Assembly (NCBI GenBank): GCA_025450075.1
Contig: JANWIC010000007.1
Coordinates: 1 to 39,288 of the forward strand
DNA length: 39,288 nucleotides
Source of the DNA: Patescibacteria group bacterium
GTDB taxonomy: Bacteria > Patescibacteriota > Dojkabacteria > JAKAPS01
Reading direction: 5' to 3'
Shown: one piece after another, positions 6,846 to 15,565 of the stretch
Position numbering within the stretch: the stretch's first letter is position 1
Layout of the letters: the number at the start of each line of letters is the position of its first letter
Program-made: the position numbers and the translations under genes
Notes under the pieces: model-generated
Database searches by the model: none
Seen by the model: the letters and a program-made list of their open reading frames with translations, nothing else
What the model was told of the DNA's origin: nothing

Positions 6846-7157
6846 TTAAAATAATCCTCTTGATTGTGCTTCATTTCTGAGCAAATCTGTGAGATGTCCT
6901 GCTATTCCCTCATTCACTTGCTGCTTTTGTGTATCATTTAAACTGTTTTCATCGATGTTATTCTTTTGAAAAAAGTCATTTTTTACCTGATCAAACAATT
7001 GCTGGTGTTCATCTTTCATGTTGTTTCCTGTTCCGTAACCTGGATTAGTATTTCTTGCTCCAAGCCAGGAAGATATAGTATGATCTGCTATCCCTCCTAC
7101 TACAACTGATCCAGCCATTTGTGCAAAGTGGTTTTGTAAAAGATTTTGGAAATCCAT
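6846..7157 (-). CDS. Hypothetical small protein
   Basis: I do not recognise this 103-residue protein. Residues 10-35 (HFAQMAGSVVVGGIADHTI) are small, apolar and glycine-rich and might lie at or in a membrane, though the segment is short and contains His and Asp. The rest is polar, Asn/Gln/Asp-rich and predicted helical. A TATATAT-like box lies about 10 nt before the ATG. The gene is upstream of the phhA leader region on the same strand but is separated from it by a strong internal promoter, so joint regulation is not implied. Confidence 0.55.
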   Translation of the reverse strand: MDFQNLLQNHFAQMAGSVVVGGIADHTISSWLGARNTNPGYGTGNNMKDEHQQLFDQVKNDFFQKNNIDENSLNDTQKQQVNEGIAGHLTDLLRNEAQSRGLF

Positions 7158-7266
7158 AATTTATTGATGATATATATTCCATCTTAAAATATTTCCATAT
7201 TTGAAACTGTAATCTTCTCAACATTTCTACTGGACAATATCAATTGTAAAGTATTCTGATCGCACT

Positions 7267-7920
7267 ATGGCTAATAAAAAGAGAAAAAACAAAACACCCA
7301 TCATATAAAATACTTTATGGCTTATACAGCTTAACTGGAAGTATGTCTCCTTCATTATTATTTCTAGAGTGATAGGAAATATTAACTCTTATGCTGGTAG
7401 ATTCATCAATTCATTTTTTATCGGATTGATGCTTGATAAGATTACTGTATATATTAAATCGCCTCATCAAAATACTTCCTTTATCCTTTATCCATTAATA
7501 ATATTTGGTCTCTACTATTTCTTGACTTCAGGAGCAAGTATTATGCGTAATCTAGGTGAGAACTTATCTGGTTTTCAATTCTCCTATGTATTACCCGAAA
7601 TCTTACTCCATGAAAAACTCAATACACTGCATATTGCAAGGTTTTTCTATAGAAATGACCCGATCCTAATCCTTGATGAACCGACTGCATCTATAGATGC
7701 AGTAGCAGAAGCAAATATCTTTAATAGGATATATTCCTTTATTGAGTATAAAACAGTGATAATCATCTCACACAGATTTTCGACTGTAAGAAATGCTGAC
7801 ATGATTATAGTTCTAGACAATGGCAAGATTGTAGAAGAAGGATCACATACAGAACTGCTTGCTAAAGATGGCGTATATGCTAATGCATATAAATTACAGG
7901 CCAAGGGATATCAAGATTAA
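7267..7920 (+). pseudogene. ABC exporter gene with large internal deletion
   Basis: The frame opens at ATG 7267 (MANKKRKNKTPII), meets TAA at 7306-7308, then continues in the same frame through membrane segments typical of an ABC exporter (W-L-I-Q-L-N-W-K-Y, then SFFIGLMLDKITVYI, then YPLIIFGLYYFL). After about residue 90 of the open part the sequence jumps to IARFFYRNDP and the Walker B/D-loop LILDEPTASIDAVAE, then IIISHRFSTVRNADMI (H-loop). Walker A, the Q-loop, the LSGGQ signature and several membrane helices are missing, about 300 residues against a normal exporter. It cannot be a working ATPase. Its TAA shares a TTAA with the stop of the convergent AHSA1-like gene. Confidence 0.88.
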
Positions 7921-8378
7921 TGTATTTGGTCTAATACTTCTCCAAGTTTGTATAATGATTCACTCCATCCTTGTTCCATTCCTTCAAGCGCGGGTTCCAT
8001 TTGTGGTGTTTTTGTAACAACATGTACATCAAGATGCATGATACATATGCCATTAACTTCTTCAAAAGTAACAATATTTTCTGTTTCAAGTAATGGATTC
8101 CCATTTTCATCTTCAGCTGCTACTGCTCGAAAAGAGAGTTTCGCATTTGGTATTACTTCTTGAATCGTACCTTTCATTGGATATATATTCCCTTCTGGTC
8201 CTTTCATATCAATATGAATATTTCCTCCTGACTTTACTTCGATTTCACATGTAGGGTTAGTAAATTGTCGTGGTCCCCACCATTTTGCTAATAGTGCTGG
8301 ATCGGTCCATGCCTGATATACCAATTCTTTTGAGGCTCCAAAAATTCTACGAACATGCAGTGATTTTTGAGTTTCCAT
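7917..8378 (-). CDS. SRPBCC / AHSA1-family protein
   Basis: A 153-residue START-like (SRPBCC) protein of the AHSA1 group. Visible hallmarks are RIFGASKELVYQAWTDPALL near the N-terminus, AKWWGPRQF at about 31-39, repeated beta strands with G..H.DM.GPEG, and a C-terminal long helix EGMEQGWSESLYKLGEVL. This helix-grip fold binds hydrophobic ligands, but no ligand can be predicted. In other bacteria such genes often sit beside ArsR-type regulators; none is present here. It is convergent with the deleted ABC exporter, sharing a 4-nt stop overlap. Confidence 0.9.
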   Translation of the reverse strand: METQKSLHVRRIFGASKELVYQAWTDPALLAKWWGPRQFTNPTCEIEVKSGGNIHIDMKGPEGNIYPMKGTIQEVIPNAKLSFRAVAAEDENGNPLLETENIVTFEEVNGICIMHLDVHVVTKTPQMEPALEGMEQGWSESLYKLGEVLDQIH

Positions 8379-8442
8379 ACTTAAGAAATAATATATATAG
8401 TATATATTTTTCTCACTTAAAAATCGATACCTTTTGAAAGTT

Positions 8443-9393
8443 TTAGGTCAGAAGTGATAAATCAAGATGCCATTTAGGAGGATAAAAATATTGGATTTCT
8501 TCATTATTTGTAAGATATTTCGTCTTAATCCTTACCCTGTTACTTGCTAGGTGAGGGAAATTTACCCTGCAATATTTATCAGTTTCACAGAATAACCCTT
8601 GACAATCAATTGTGTGTAATCTTCTGTTACATAGGGATTTAAAGTGCAAATTATATTTATTGAATAATTCTTCCTGGTGGTCAACCATCCATTGGATAAT
8701 ATACTCGCTATCTTTTCTACCTGTATCAAGAAAGCATTTTGCAATCCCTCTTACTGCACCTGGACCTGCAATCGTAAAATCATCTTCATCAAACTGAAAC
8801 AAATCTGAGTAATTGAGATCAATAGCAAGCTGATAGGCCATAAAATCTCCAATCATTGGAAGGGAATGAAGATATAAGTAAAGTTGTTTCAATGAAGTTG
8901 ATGAAAGAATGGTGTTGATATATTTTGTTTTCAAACATATTTCTTCAATAAGCCGAAGATGGTTTACATGTTTTACATGTGATGCATACTTTTCAGTTGA
9001 TGCAAGAATAAAAGCATTCCCATAAATTGCTTTTCCTTTTTCTTTTCGTTTGGTAAGTATTTTTGCAATTCTATCTACGGAAAAATTTCGGATCGTAATG
9101 GGCTCTCCTAGTTGGGATTCAACATATTCCCATGTTTCACATTTATTCAAAAGTCGAAAAAGGATTACCCTCATAGCAGTACTAATCGGATCATATTGAT
9201 GTGAATAGATAACTTCTTTAATGAGAAATTGGGATACTCGATCAGAAGCTCTATATGTATTACAAAATTTATATTGCTGAAGAATGGGATCTTGGGTCAG
9301 AGGTGTTATATGGTTGATCTTATTGAAGAAGATATTCTGTCTTTCTGCTGCAAAATACCAATATGTATAGAAAGTTTCAGGTCTTGGTTTCAT
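8443..9393 (-). CDS. Homologue of the 5-hmdU DNA kinase helical domain (DNA glycosylase-like)
   Basis: The N-terminal pattern (YWYFAAERQNIFF at 11-23, DPILQQYKFCNTYRASDRVSQ at 35-55) matches the helical domain attached to phage 5-hydroxymethyl-dU DNA kinases and related thymine-hypermodification proteins of the HhH DNA-glycosylase superfamily. A helix-hairpin-helix-like stretch LPMIGDFMAYQLAIDLNYS is at 178-196 and DDFTIAGPGAVRGIAKCF is at 204-221. C255, C264, C269 and C275 (C-x8-C-x4-C-x5-C) recall the EndoIII FeS loop. There is no P-loop kinase domain, so the reaction is unknown; base recognition or removal is the likeliest role. Promoter TTGAAA-N17-TATAAA ends 7 nt before the ATG. Divergent from the Erm/KsgA-like gene. 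Confidence 0.75.
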   Translation of the reverse strand: MKPRPETFYTYWYFAAERQNIFFNKINHITPLTQDPILQQYKFCNTYRASDRVSQFLIKEVIYSHQYDPISTAMRVILFRLLNKCETWEYVESQLGEPITIRNFSVDRIAKILTKRKEKGKAIYGNAFILASTEKYASHVKHVNHLRLIEEICLKTKYINTILSSTSLKQLYLYLHSLPMIGDFMAYQLAIDLNYSDLFQFDEDDFTIAGPGAVRGIAKCFLDTGRKDSEYIIQWMVDHQEELFNKYNLHFKSLCNRRLHTIDCQGLFCETDKYCRVNFPHLASNRVRIKTKYLTNNEEIQYFYPPKWHLDLSLLT

Positions 9394-9400
9394 AGATCTT

Positions 9401-9429
9401 TTTATACACTACTTGTATACAGATTTCAA
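9401..9429 (-). promoter_or_regulatory. Promoter of the hmdU-kinase-like gene
   Basis: TTGAAA (9429-9424), 17 nt, TATAAA (9406-9401), then 7 nt to the ATG at 9393. This implies a leaderless or nearly leaderless mRNA. It lies back to back with the promoter of the rRNA methylase gene. Confidence 0.7.
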
Positions 9430-9432
9430 CAG

Positions 9433-9461
9433 TTGACTCTATCATATAAAAAAGGTATAAA
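9433..9461 (+). promoter_or_regulatory. Promoter of the Erm/KsgA-like gene
   Basis: TTGACT (9433-9438), 17 nt, TATAAA (9456-9461), then 6 nt to the ATG at 9468, placing the transcription start at or next to the start codon. Only 3 nt separate the two divergent -35 boxes, so one bound protein could affect both genes. Confidence 0.72.
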
Positions 9462-9467
9462 TCACAT

Positions 9468-10343
9468 ATGCAAAATTCGGGAAAAATAAAAAGTATTTAT
9501 TACGGACAAAATTTTTTGAAAAATCCAGGTCTTGTCCGCCTTCTCCTATCCCGCACATCTATTTCAAAAAATGATACCGTTTATGAAATTGGTGGAGGGA
9601 AAGGAGTAATAACAACTGAATTAGCACAAATTGCAGGAACCGTTTTAGTAACAGAAGCAGATCAGGAACTATTTCAGTCTCTTCAACAAAAATTTAAAAA
9701 CCAAAAGAATGTTGAAATATATCAAAAGAATGCATTAACATATCCGCTTCCCGAAGGAAAATTCAAAGTGTTTGCAAATATTCCTTTTCGGATTACTTCA
9801 GATATTATCAGGTATCTTCTTGATAATACAAATGCACCAGTTGATACATATCTCATCTTACAAAAAGAATCGGCAATAAAATTTTGCGGATATCCGTCAG
9901 GAAAGGAAACACAATTTTCCCTCTTACATAAAACACAATTTGATCTTTCAATAATTTACCAATTTAAGAAAACTGATTTCTATCCATCACCACGAGTCGA
10001 CTCGGTGCTACTCCATATCCATAAAAAAGAAAAAAGTGATATCTCATCAAAACACAAATTTCTTTTTTATGATTTCATCACATTTGCATATAATCAGCGA
10101 GTACCTTCATTACAAAAAGGATTGCGGGAGATCTTTACACAAAATCAATTTACTAGACTTGCAAGTGATAATAAATTTTCACAAAAAGCTGTTCCAACAG
10201 ATCTTAATTATCAACAATGGCTTAATCTATTTTCATTCTTTCTGACTTTGGATATTACTAAGCAGGCAAGAGTATCAGGAGCATATTTGAAGCAGCAACA
10301 ATCCCAAAATAAAATACTAAAGATCCATCGTACACGCGTGTAA
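9468..10343 (+). CDS. rRNA adenine N6-dimethyltransferase, Erm/KsgA family
   Basis: It transfers methyl groups from SAM to adenine N6 in rRNA. Visible motifs are GQNFLKNPGL (13-22), SAM loop EIGGGKG (40-46), acidic EAD (63-65), catalytic NIPF (104-107) and the C-terminal FYPSPRVDSVL block. NIPF rather than NLPY leans towards the Erm branch (23S A2058, macrolide resistance). The PSPRVDS block is also typical of KsgA/Dim1 (16S A1518/A1519). The 291-residue length fits either, with a basic tail. Whether this is the housekeeping KsgA or an Erm enzyme is not settled by sequence reading. Start supported by promoter spacing. Confidence 0.9.
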   Translation: MQNSGKIKSIYYGQNFLKNPGLVRLLLSRTSISKNDTVYEIGGGKGVITTELAQIAGTVLVTEADQELFQSLQQKFKNQKNVEIYQKNALTYPLPEGKFKVFANIPFRITSDIIRYLLDNTNAPVDTYLILQKESAIKFCGYPSGKETQFSLLHKTQFDLSIIYQFKKTDFYPSPRVDSVLLHIHKKEKSDISSKHKFLFYDFITFAYNQRVPSLQKGLREIFTQNQFTRLASDNKFSQKAVPTDLNYQQWLNLFSFFLTLDITKQARVSGAYLKQQQSQNKILKIHRTRV

Positions 10344-10398
10344 TATCACCAACCCATCATCTTCTTATGGTAAAATATATCCAGTATTAGTGTCTATT

Positions 10399-11862
10399 AT
10401 GTTCAGAAGAAAAACTCAATCCGGACAATTCGTAATAAAAAGAAGAAAACCTTATCGCTATGTGATATTTGTTCTTTTTTTCCTTTTGGTAGTAATAGGA
10501 ATTGTTGCGGTCAGAGCCTTTATCTTTTCCCGAGGTGTTTTTAAATCCGAAGGATTGGGAAGAGATATACTATCCTTTCTCCCCCTACCCAATCCGGGAT
10601 ATACTTCCGATGTCCAAAAAGCATTTGATAATAATAAGACAATAAATGTCCTATTAGTGGGATATGGAGGAGCAGGGCATGATGGCCCATATTTGACCGA
10701 TTCTATGCTTGTTGTGCGAATTGATCCTCAAAAGAAAAATGTCGCATTAATTTCAATTCCTCGAGATTTATGGGTGCAAATTCCAGAAACTGCTACTTCA
10801 AGCTCATATGGAAAGATAAACTCAGCTTATGCAATTGGCAATGATACACCTGATTATCCGACTAAATCTATACAATATACAGGAAAATATGGGGGAGGGA
10901 ATCTTGCAAAAGCAGTCGTATCAAATGTTTTAGGAATACCAATCGACTACTTCGTAGGAATTGATTTTGCAGGTTTTCAAAAAGTAGTAGATGATCTTGG
11001 TGGTGTAGATATAAACGTGACGAATGCATTTGATGATTATCAATACCCAAGCGGGGATCAAAATGCAGACGGTCCACCTTGTGTTGCGCAGATGAATACC
11101 CCAACATCCTGCCAATTCTGGCATGTCCACTTTAGCGCAGGGCTTCAGCATATGGATGGACAAACAGCTTTGGAATATGCGAGATCACGTCATGCAATCG
11201 GAGTAGAAGGGACAGATTTTGCCCGATCCCAACGACAGCAAAAACTCCTGGTTGCCATTAAAGATAAAGCTTTACAGATTAATGCCCTTCCAAATATGTT
11301 CTCAATAATGAATTCATTACAAGATAGTCTTATTACTGACATGACAATTGCTGATATGAAAGATTTAGCAGGAACACTAAAAGATTGGAATATTGCAAGT
11401 CCAGTACATGCTGCTCTAACTAACCAAAACTTTTTGAAAGACTCATATTCATCAGATGGACAATATATACTTTTGCCGAAAGAAGGATTAAATAACTATA
11501 CAAATATCCAAGAATACATTGCAAATATTTGGGATGTTCCGGGTGTAAATACCGCAATGCAAAATGTGACCGTTCATATTGTTGATAATGTGGGAAATAG
11601 GGCATTAGCAGCACAAGTAGAAAAAAATCTTACAGAATGGGGAATTCAAGCAGATATTATTACTAATCCATCTATCCCGACGCCAAGTCAAATAGAAATA
11701 TTGGATGGGACAAACAATAAATATCCTGATCTTGTAAATGTAATTAGAAATGTTGTTCTTCCTTCGAATCTGACCGGATTCAATCAAAATCAGCAGGTCC
11801 TACTGCATCAGGACCGGGAAAGCAATGTGCTAGATGTTGTGCTCGGGTCTTTGAAGGATTAA
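10399..11862 (+). CDS. LytR-CpsA-Psr (LCP) family protein with LytR_C domain
   Basis: LCP enzymes attach polyprenyl-linked glycopolymers to the cell envelope. A basic N-terminus and one membrane helix (about 21-43) anchor the protein, with the rest outside. The LCP core starts with NVLLVGYGGAG, followed by LTDSMLVVRIDP and SIPRDLWV (arginine binding the pyrophosphate). It continues through GGVDINV and GQTALEYARSRH and ends near residue 330. A LytR_C domain (VTVHIVDNVGNRALAAQVEKNL) closes the protein. I chose ATG 10399 over the in-frame GTG 10390; TAAAAT lies about 25 nt upstream. The last 83 nt overlap the 3' end of the convergent orphan. Confidence 0.92.
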   Translation: MFRRKTQSGQFVIKRRKPYRYVIFVLFFLLVVIGIVAVRAFIFSRGVFKSEGLGRDILSFLPLPNPGYTSDVQKAFDNNKTINVLLVGYGGAGHDGPYLTDSMLVVRIDPQKKNVALISIPRDLWVQIPETATSSSYGKINSAYAIGNDTPDYPTKSIQYTGKYGGGNLAKAVVSNVLGIPIDYFVGIDFAGFQKVVDDLGGVDINVTNAFDDYQYPSGDQNADGPPCVAQMNTPTSCQFWHVHFSAGLQHMDGQTALEYARSRHAIGVEGTDFARSQRQQKLLVAIKDKALQINALPNMFSIMNSLQDSLITDMTIADMKDLAGTLKDWNIASPVHAALTNQNFLKDSYSSDGQYILLPKEGLNNYTNIQEYIANIWDVPGVNTAMQNVTVHIVDNVGNRALAAQVEKNLTEWGIQADIITNPSIPTPSQIEILDGTNNKYPDLVNVIRNVVLPSNLTGFNQNQQVLLHQDRESNVLDVVLGSLKD

Positions 11863-12337
11863 TTATTGTTACTGTTGATATGATACAATGATCCTCTTGA
11901 GGTAAATGAGGGTCAAAAGTTTCTCTGTAGATTCCATTTGCATCCAACGAGAGAATTGTCCATCTTTTATTTTTTACGTCTGATAAATCTGTTATGATCA
12001 AATAGTTCTTTTCATCAATTTTTATTTCAACAAGACTAAGTTCAGAACCTATAATATACGGGCTTATAATAGAGACTCCCCATCCATCAAAATCTACGAT
12101 TTGTGAAGATAATGCTTGTAATAATATATCGCGTACCTGGCGGGTATGGGATTTAGCCTGGTTCCCTATCTTCGTCTCTGCTGCTACCATTTCCATTAGT
12201 TCTTTACCTACATACCCATTACACTCAAGCATCAGAACCAATTCAACTGCTGCTTCAAGTGGGGAGGTATATGTGAGAACTTGTGCTTCTTCAGAAGAAG
12301 GATTCGACAATAAACCAGTACTGATGGGGTAAGCCAT
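11780..12337 (-). CDS. Hypothetical protein overlapping the LCP gene end
   Basis: I do not recognise this 185-residue protein. It has a helical N-terminal half (LEAAVELVLMLECNGYVGKELMEMVAAETKIG) and a beta-rich centre (WGVSIISPYIIGSELSLVEIKIDEKNYLIITDL). The last 25 residues are read antisense to the LCP C-terminus, which looks intact, so either both genes overlap by 83 nt or this one was extended by loss of an earlier stop. TATAAT at about 12361 and the ATG at 12337 support expression. No membrane segment or catalytic motif is visible. Confidence 0.6.
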   Translation of the reverse strand: MAYPISTGLLSNPSSEEAQVLTYTSPLEAAVELVLMLECNGYVGKELMEMVAAETKIGNQAKSHTRQVRDILLQALSSQIVDFDGWGVSIISPYIIGSELSLVEIKIDEKNYLIITDLSDVKNKRWTILSLDANGIYRETFDPHLPQEDHCIISTVTIINPSKTRAQHLAHCFPGPDAVGPADFD

Positions 12338-12396
12338 ATTATTATGGGTTGAAATATAGCCGAATTATATCAAAAGCTGGATTGCAAAGGAAGTGT

Positions 12397-14265
12397 TTAG
12401 GATCGGGCCTGGACATGCATATGAGCAAACTGTTCGTTATACAACTTGGCATACAATCCGCCTTTTGTTAATAATTCGTGATGTGTTCCTGATTCAACAA
12501 TCATACCATCCTCTACAGCGAGAATTACATCTGCAGCAAGGATAGTTGATAATCTATGAGCAATGGCAAGTGTTGTCCTGTCCTCCATTAAAGGTTCTAA
12601 AGAGGCTTGAATGAGTCTTTCTGAATGAGTATCAAGAGCGCTAGTCGCCTCATCTAAGATAAGTACGCGTGGGTTTTTTAAGATTACCCTTGCAATAGCA
12701 AGTCTTTGCTTTTCTCCACCGGATAATTTGTAACCTCTTTCCCCAACAATCGTATCATATCCTTCTGGAAGGGAAGCAATCCGGTCATGTATCGCAGCTG
12801 CTTTTGCTGCAGCAATCATTTCTTCTTCTTTTGCATCTGGTTTAGCAAACAATAGATTTTCTCGTATTGTTGTATTGAATAGGAAACTTTCTTGTGTTAC
12901 ATACCCAATCATTTGTTCAATTGTTGAAAGTGATAATGAACGGATATCATTACCATCAATAAGAACAGATCCAGAATCTACATCATAAAGACGTGAAAGA
13001 AGGTAGGTAAGTGTTGTTTTCCCGGATCCACTGGGACCGACAAGAGCAGCAAGTTGTCCCGGCTTTATATGGAATGATATATCTTCAACCCCAAACGGCT
13101 GTCGGGAATGTTCTTCCAAATGATTCCCTTTATACTGGAATGAAACATGGTCAAAGACAATATCACCCTTAATTTCTGCAGGTGTTAAATTGATCGGATT
13201 TTCTTTTTCAGATATCTCAATTGGCATATCCAGATATTCAAATATCCTGTCGAATAAGGCTAAGGCACCTTGAATCTCAACTTGTACGTTCAATAATTGT
13301 CCTATCGGGAAAAATAACCTGCTTTGCAGAGTTGTAAAGGCAACTATACCTCCCAGGCTAATTGAGGGATGAAGTGGGGAGTGGATAATTTCAAGTCCCG
13401 CAATAAGGTAGACAATTGCAGGAATTATGTTAAAAAATGTTCCGATAAACATAAAAAACCATCGGCCAACCATTTGCTGCCTTACCTGCAACTGTGCAAG
13501 TTTTTCACTTTCATCATTGAATTGTGTTGAAACATGTTCCTGTCGGCCATATGTCTTTATGAGCATGATACCACTTACTGATAATGTCTCTTGCATAACA
13601 GAAGTAAGCCTAGCAAGACTTTTTTGAGTTTCTTCATTACTTGATCTTCTTACATGTCCGACTTTTGAAGTGATCCATAAAAATACTGGTACCAGTCCAA
13701 GAGAAACCGCTGTTAGTGTTGGGCTGATAAACAGCATAGCAATTATTGTACTAAGAACTGTTGAAATATTTGAAACAACAGTTGTTGCTGTATCTGTAAT
13801 GACGCCTTGTACTCCACCGATATCATTTGAAAGTCTGGATTGCATTTCACCAGTTTTTGTTGAAGTGAAAAAATCTAAAGACATCATCTGCAGATGGGAA
13901 TAGAGGTCATTTCGAAAATCTCTCATAACATGTTGCCCGATAACATTATTCAGATATGACTGTCCGACATTTATGATTCCCCCAATTATTGGAGTAATGA
14001 ACATTAAACTGACAAAAAAGATAAGAAGATTAAGGTTATGCTTTCCAATAGCATCGTCAAATACATATTTGATCATTAATGGATTGATTAATCCAATAAG
14101 GGTGGTGACGATAATGGCAAAAAGGACAAGGATTACTTGTGCTTTGTAAGGTTTGAATGCTGATGCAACCCTTTTTAGTGTTTTAATATCAGATACACCA
14201 ATAGGTTTTTTCCCATCAACTTTTGCATAAGAACTGGTTTGTCTGAATATTGCTCTTGGACCCAT
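12397..14265 (-). CDS. ABC exporter, fused membrane and ATPase domains (MsbA-like)
   Basis: A 622-residue half-transporter that probably works as a homodimer. Six membrane helices span about residues 42-345. The nucleotide-binding domain has Walker A GPSGSGKT (410-417), Q-loop VTQESFLF (456-463), signature LSGGE (514-518), Walker B VLILDE (534-539) and the switch His in AIAHRLST. All catalytic elements are present, in contrast to the deleted exporter at 7267-7920. Substrate unknown; lipid, peptide or drug are the usual candidates. TATAAT lies about 22 nt upstream of the ATG. It stands alone and is divergent from the oxidoreductase. Confidence 0.93.
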   Translation of the reverse strand: MGPRAIFRQTSSYAKVDGKKPIGVSDIKTLKRVASAFKPYKAQVILVLFAIIVTTLIGLINPLMIKYVFDDAIGKHNLNLLIFFVSLMFITPIIGGIINVGQSYLNNVIGQHVMRDFRNDLYSHLQMMSLDFFTSTKTGEMQSRLSNDIGGVQGVITDTATTVVSNISTVLSTIIAMLFISPTLTAVSLGLVPVFLWITSKVGHVRRSSNEETQKSLARLTSVMQETLSVSGIMLIKTYGRQEHVSTQFNDESEKLAQLQVRQQMVGRWFFMFIGTFFNIIPAIVYLIAGLEIIHSPLHPSISLGGIVAFTTLQSRLFFPIGQLLNVQVEIQGALALFDRIFEYLDMPIEISEKENPINLTPAEIKGDIVFDHVSFQYKGNHLEEHSRQPFGVEDISFHIKPGQLAALVGPSGSGKTTLTYLLSRLYDVDSGSVLIDGNDIRSLSLSTIEQMIGYVTQESFLFNTTIRENLLFAKPDAKEEEMIAAAKAAAIHDRIASLPEGYDTIVGERGYKLSGGEKQRLAIARVILKNPRVLILDEATSALDTHSERLIQASLEPLMEDRTTLAIAHRLSTILAADVILAVEDGMIVESGTHHELLTKGGLYAKLYNEQFAHMHVQARS

Positions 14266-14378
14266 ACATGAAAGAATAAAGCGAAATGATTATATCATGC
14301 AGACAGAAAATCTCCTACCCATATCCTGTACAAACGGCCTCTTTTTGCTATATAGTATAGGTACTTAAACTGCCACTC

Positions 14379-15563
14379 ATGCGATATGTCATTATTGGTG
14401 CCGGGATTGCTGGAACCACAGCAGCAAATGTAATTAGAAAACAGGATCCGGAAGCCGATATCACGTTAATTACGAACGAAGAGTATCCTCTATATGCAAG
14501 AATAACAATAGCAGATTATGCAGCAGGAACCTTCCCAAGAGAACGGCTTTTTTTAGAAACAGCAGTAAAGCTTGCCCAGGATAACATCAAATTCCTATCT
14601 GGACATACTGCGTTATCGCTTAATAGAAAAGCACATACCGTCATTTGTGTTGATAGAGATCAAGAACAAAAAATCTTATCATATGATAAATTGCTTATAG
14701 CTACTGGTGGTTCACCTCGCACACTTGATGTAAAAGGCGCGGATGGAAAAGGTATATTCGGACTGTATCATATCGACGATAGTGATAAGATTCGGGCCTA
14801 TCTTAAAGGGAAAAAAAAAGGAATTGTATCAGGCGGTGCATCGCTCGCAAAAGATTTTGCAAATATTTTTGCCAGTCATGGTCTTGATACTACGTTACTT
14901 ATTCGAGGTCCGAGGTTTATGCATAAGATTTACGATGAATACACAAGTGAATTTGCCCATTCTATGATGGAAAAAAATCATGTTCATGTATGTGTAAATG
15001 AAGAGATTTCGGAATATGAGCTTGATGCAAATGGATGTGTATGTGGAGTAAAGACGAATTTAGGTAGAAGAGAATGTGATATTGTGGGAATTGGATTGGG
15101 TATCAATCGGATTTCACCTTTTATTGAAACTTCTGATTTATCTTTTAATAATGGAGTGTTAACAAATGAATATCTGCAAACATCCGATCCGGATGTCTTT
15201 GCAGCAGGAGATATTGCTGAATATTTTGATATATATACCCATGCTTATCGAATGAATGGTGATTGGCCAGCAGCAAGACAACAAGGAACATGTGTCGGGA
15301 AGACAATGACCGGGCAAAAGACAATGTATGCAGATGTCGTTGTAGATACGCTTAATGTTTTTGGAGTAAATATATCAACTATTGGTTTGATAGACTACCA
15401 TAAAACGACATCTTACATCCGGGAAACTTCTTCTTCATATATTCGCATTATAACCAATGATGATAGGGCAATTGGCGGTATAACAGTTGGAGATCCTGAG
15501 TTTACAGTTAAACTTAAGAGGGCTGTACTTGAGAGAAAGATAGTCCAAAGCAATTATATCTAA
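14379..15563 (+). CDS. FAD-dependent NAD(P)H oxidoreductase
   Basis: A two-dinucleotide-binding-domain flavoprotein of the pyridine nucleotide-disulfide oxidoreductase group. FAD binding is shown by VIIGAGIAGTTAA (4-16), LLIATGGSPR, and the C-terminal VFAAGDIAEYFD. The second nucleotide site, usually GxGxxG, is degenerate (GIVSGGASLAKDFA), so NAD(P)H binding may be altered. There is no redox-active CxxC pair, so it resembles rubredoxin/ferredoxin or nitrite reductase-type NADH oxidoreductases rather than thioredoxin reductase. At 394 residues it lacks a large C-terminal dimerisation domain. Own promoter with TATAGT about 20 nt before ATG. Its electron partner is not in the window. Confidence 0.85.
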   Translation: MRYVIIGAGIAGTTAANVIRKQDPEADITLITNEEYPLYARITIADYAAGTFPRERLFLETAVKLAQDNIKFLSGHTALSLNRKAHTVICVDRDQEQKILSYDKLLIATGGSPRTLDVKGADGKGIFGLYHIDDSDKIRAYLKGKKKGIVSGGASLAKDFANIFASHGLDTTLLIRGPRFMHKIYDEYTSEFAHSMMEKNHVHVCVNEEISEYELDANGCVCGVKTNLGRRECDIVGIGLGINRISPFIETSDLSFNNGVLTNEYLQTSDPDVFAAGDIAEYFDIYTHAYRMNGDWPAARQQGTCVGKTMTGQKTMYADVVVDTLNVFGVNISTIGLIDYHKTTSYIRETSSSYIRIITNDDRAIGGITVGDPEFTVKLKRAVLERKIVQSNYI

Positions 15564-15565
15564 TT

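Noticed and set aside
6637-6849. A 70-codon plus-strand ORF with GGAGGT just before its ATG
   Set aside because: The Shine-Dalgarno look-alike is the other strand of the palindromic terminator 1 hairpin. The ORF runs antisense through leader 1 and its promoter, and its product has no recognisable features.
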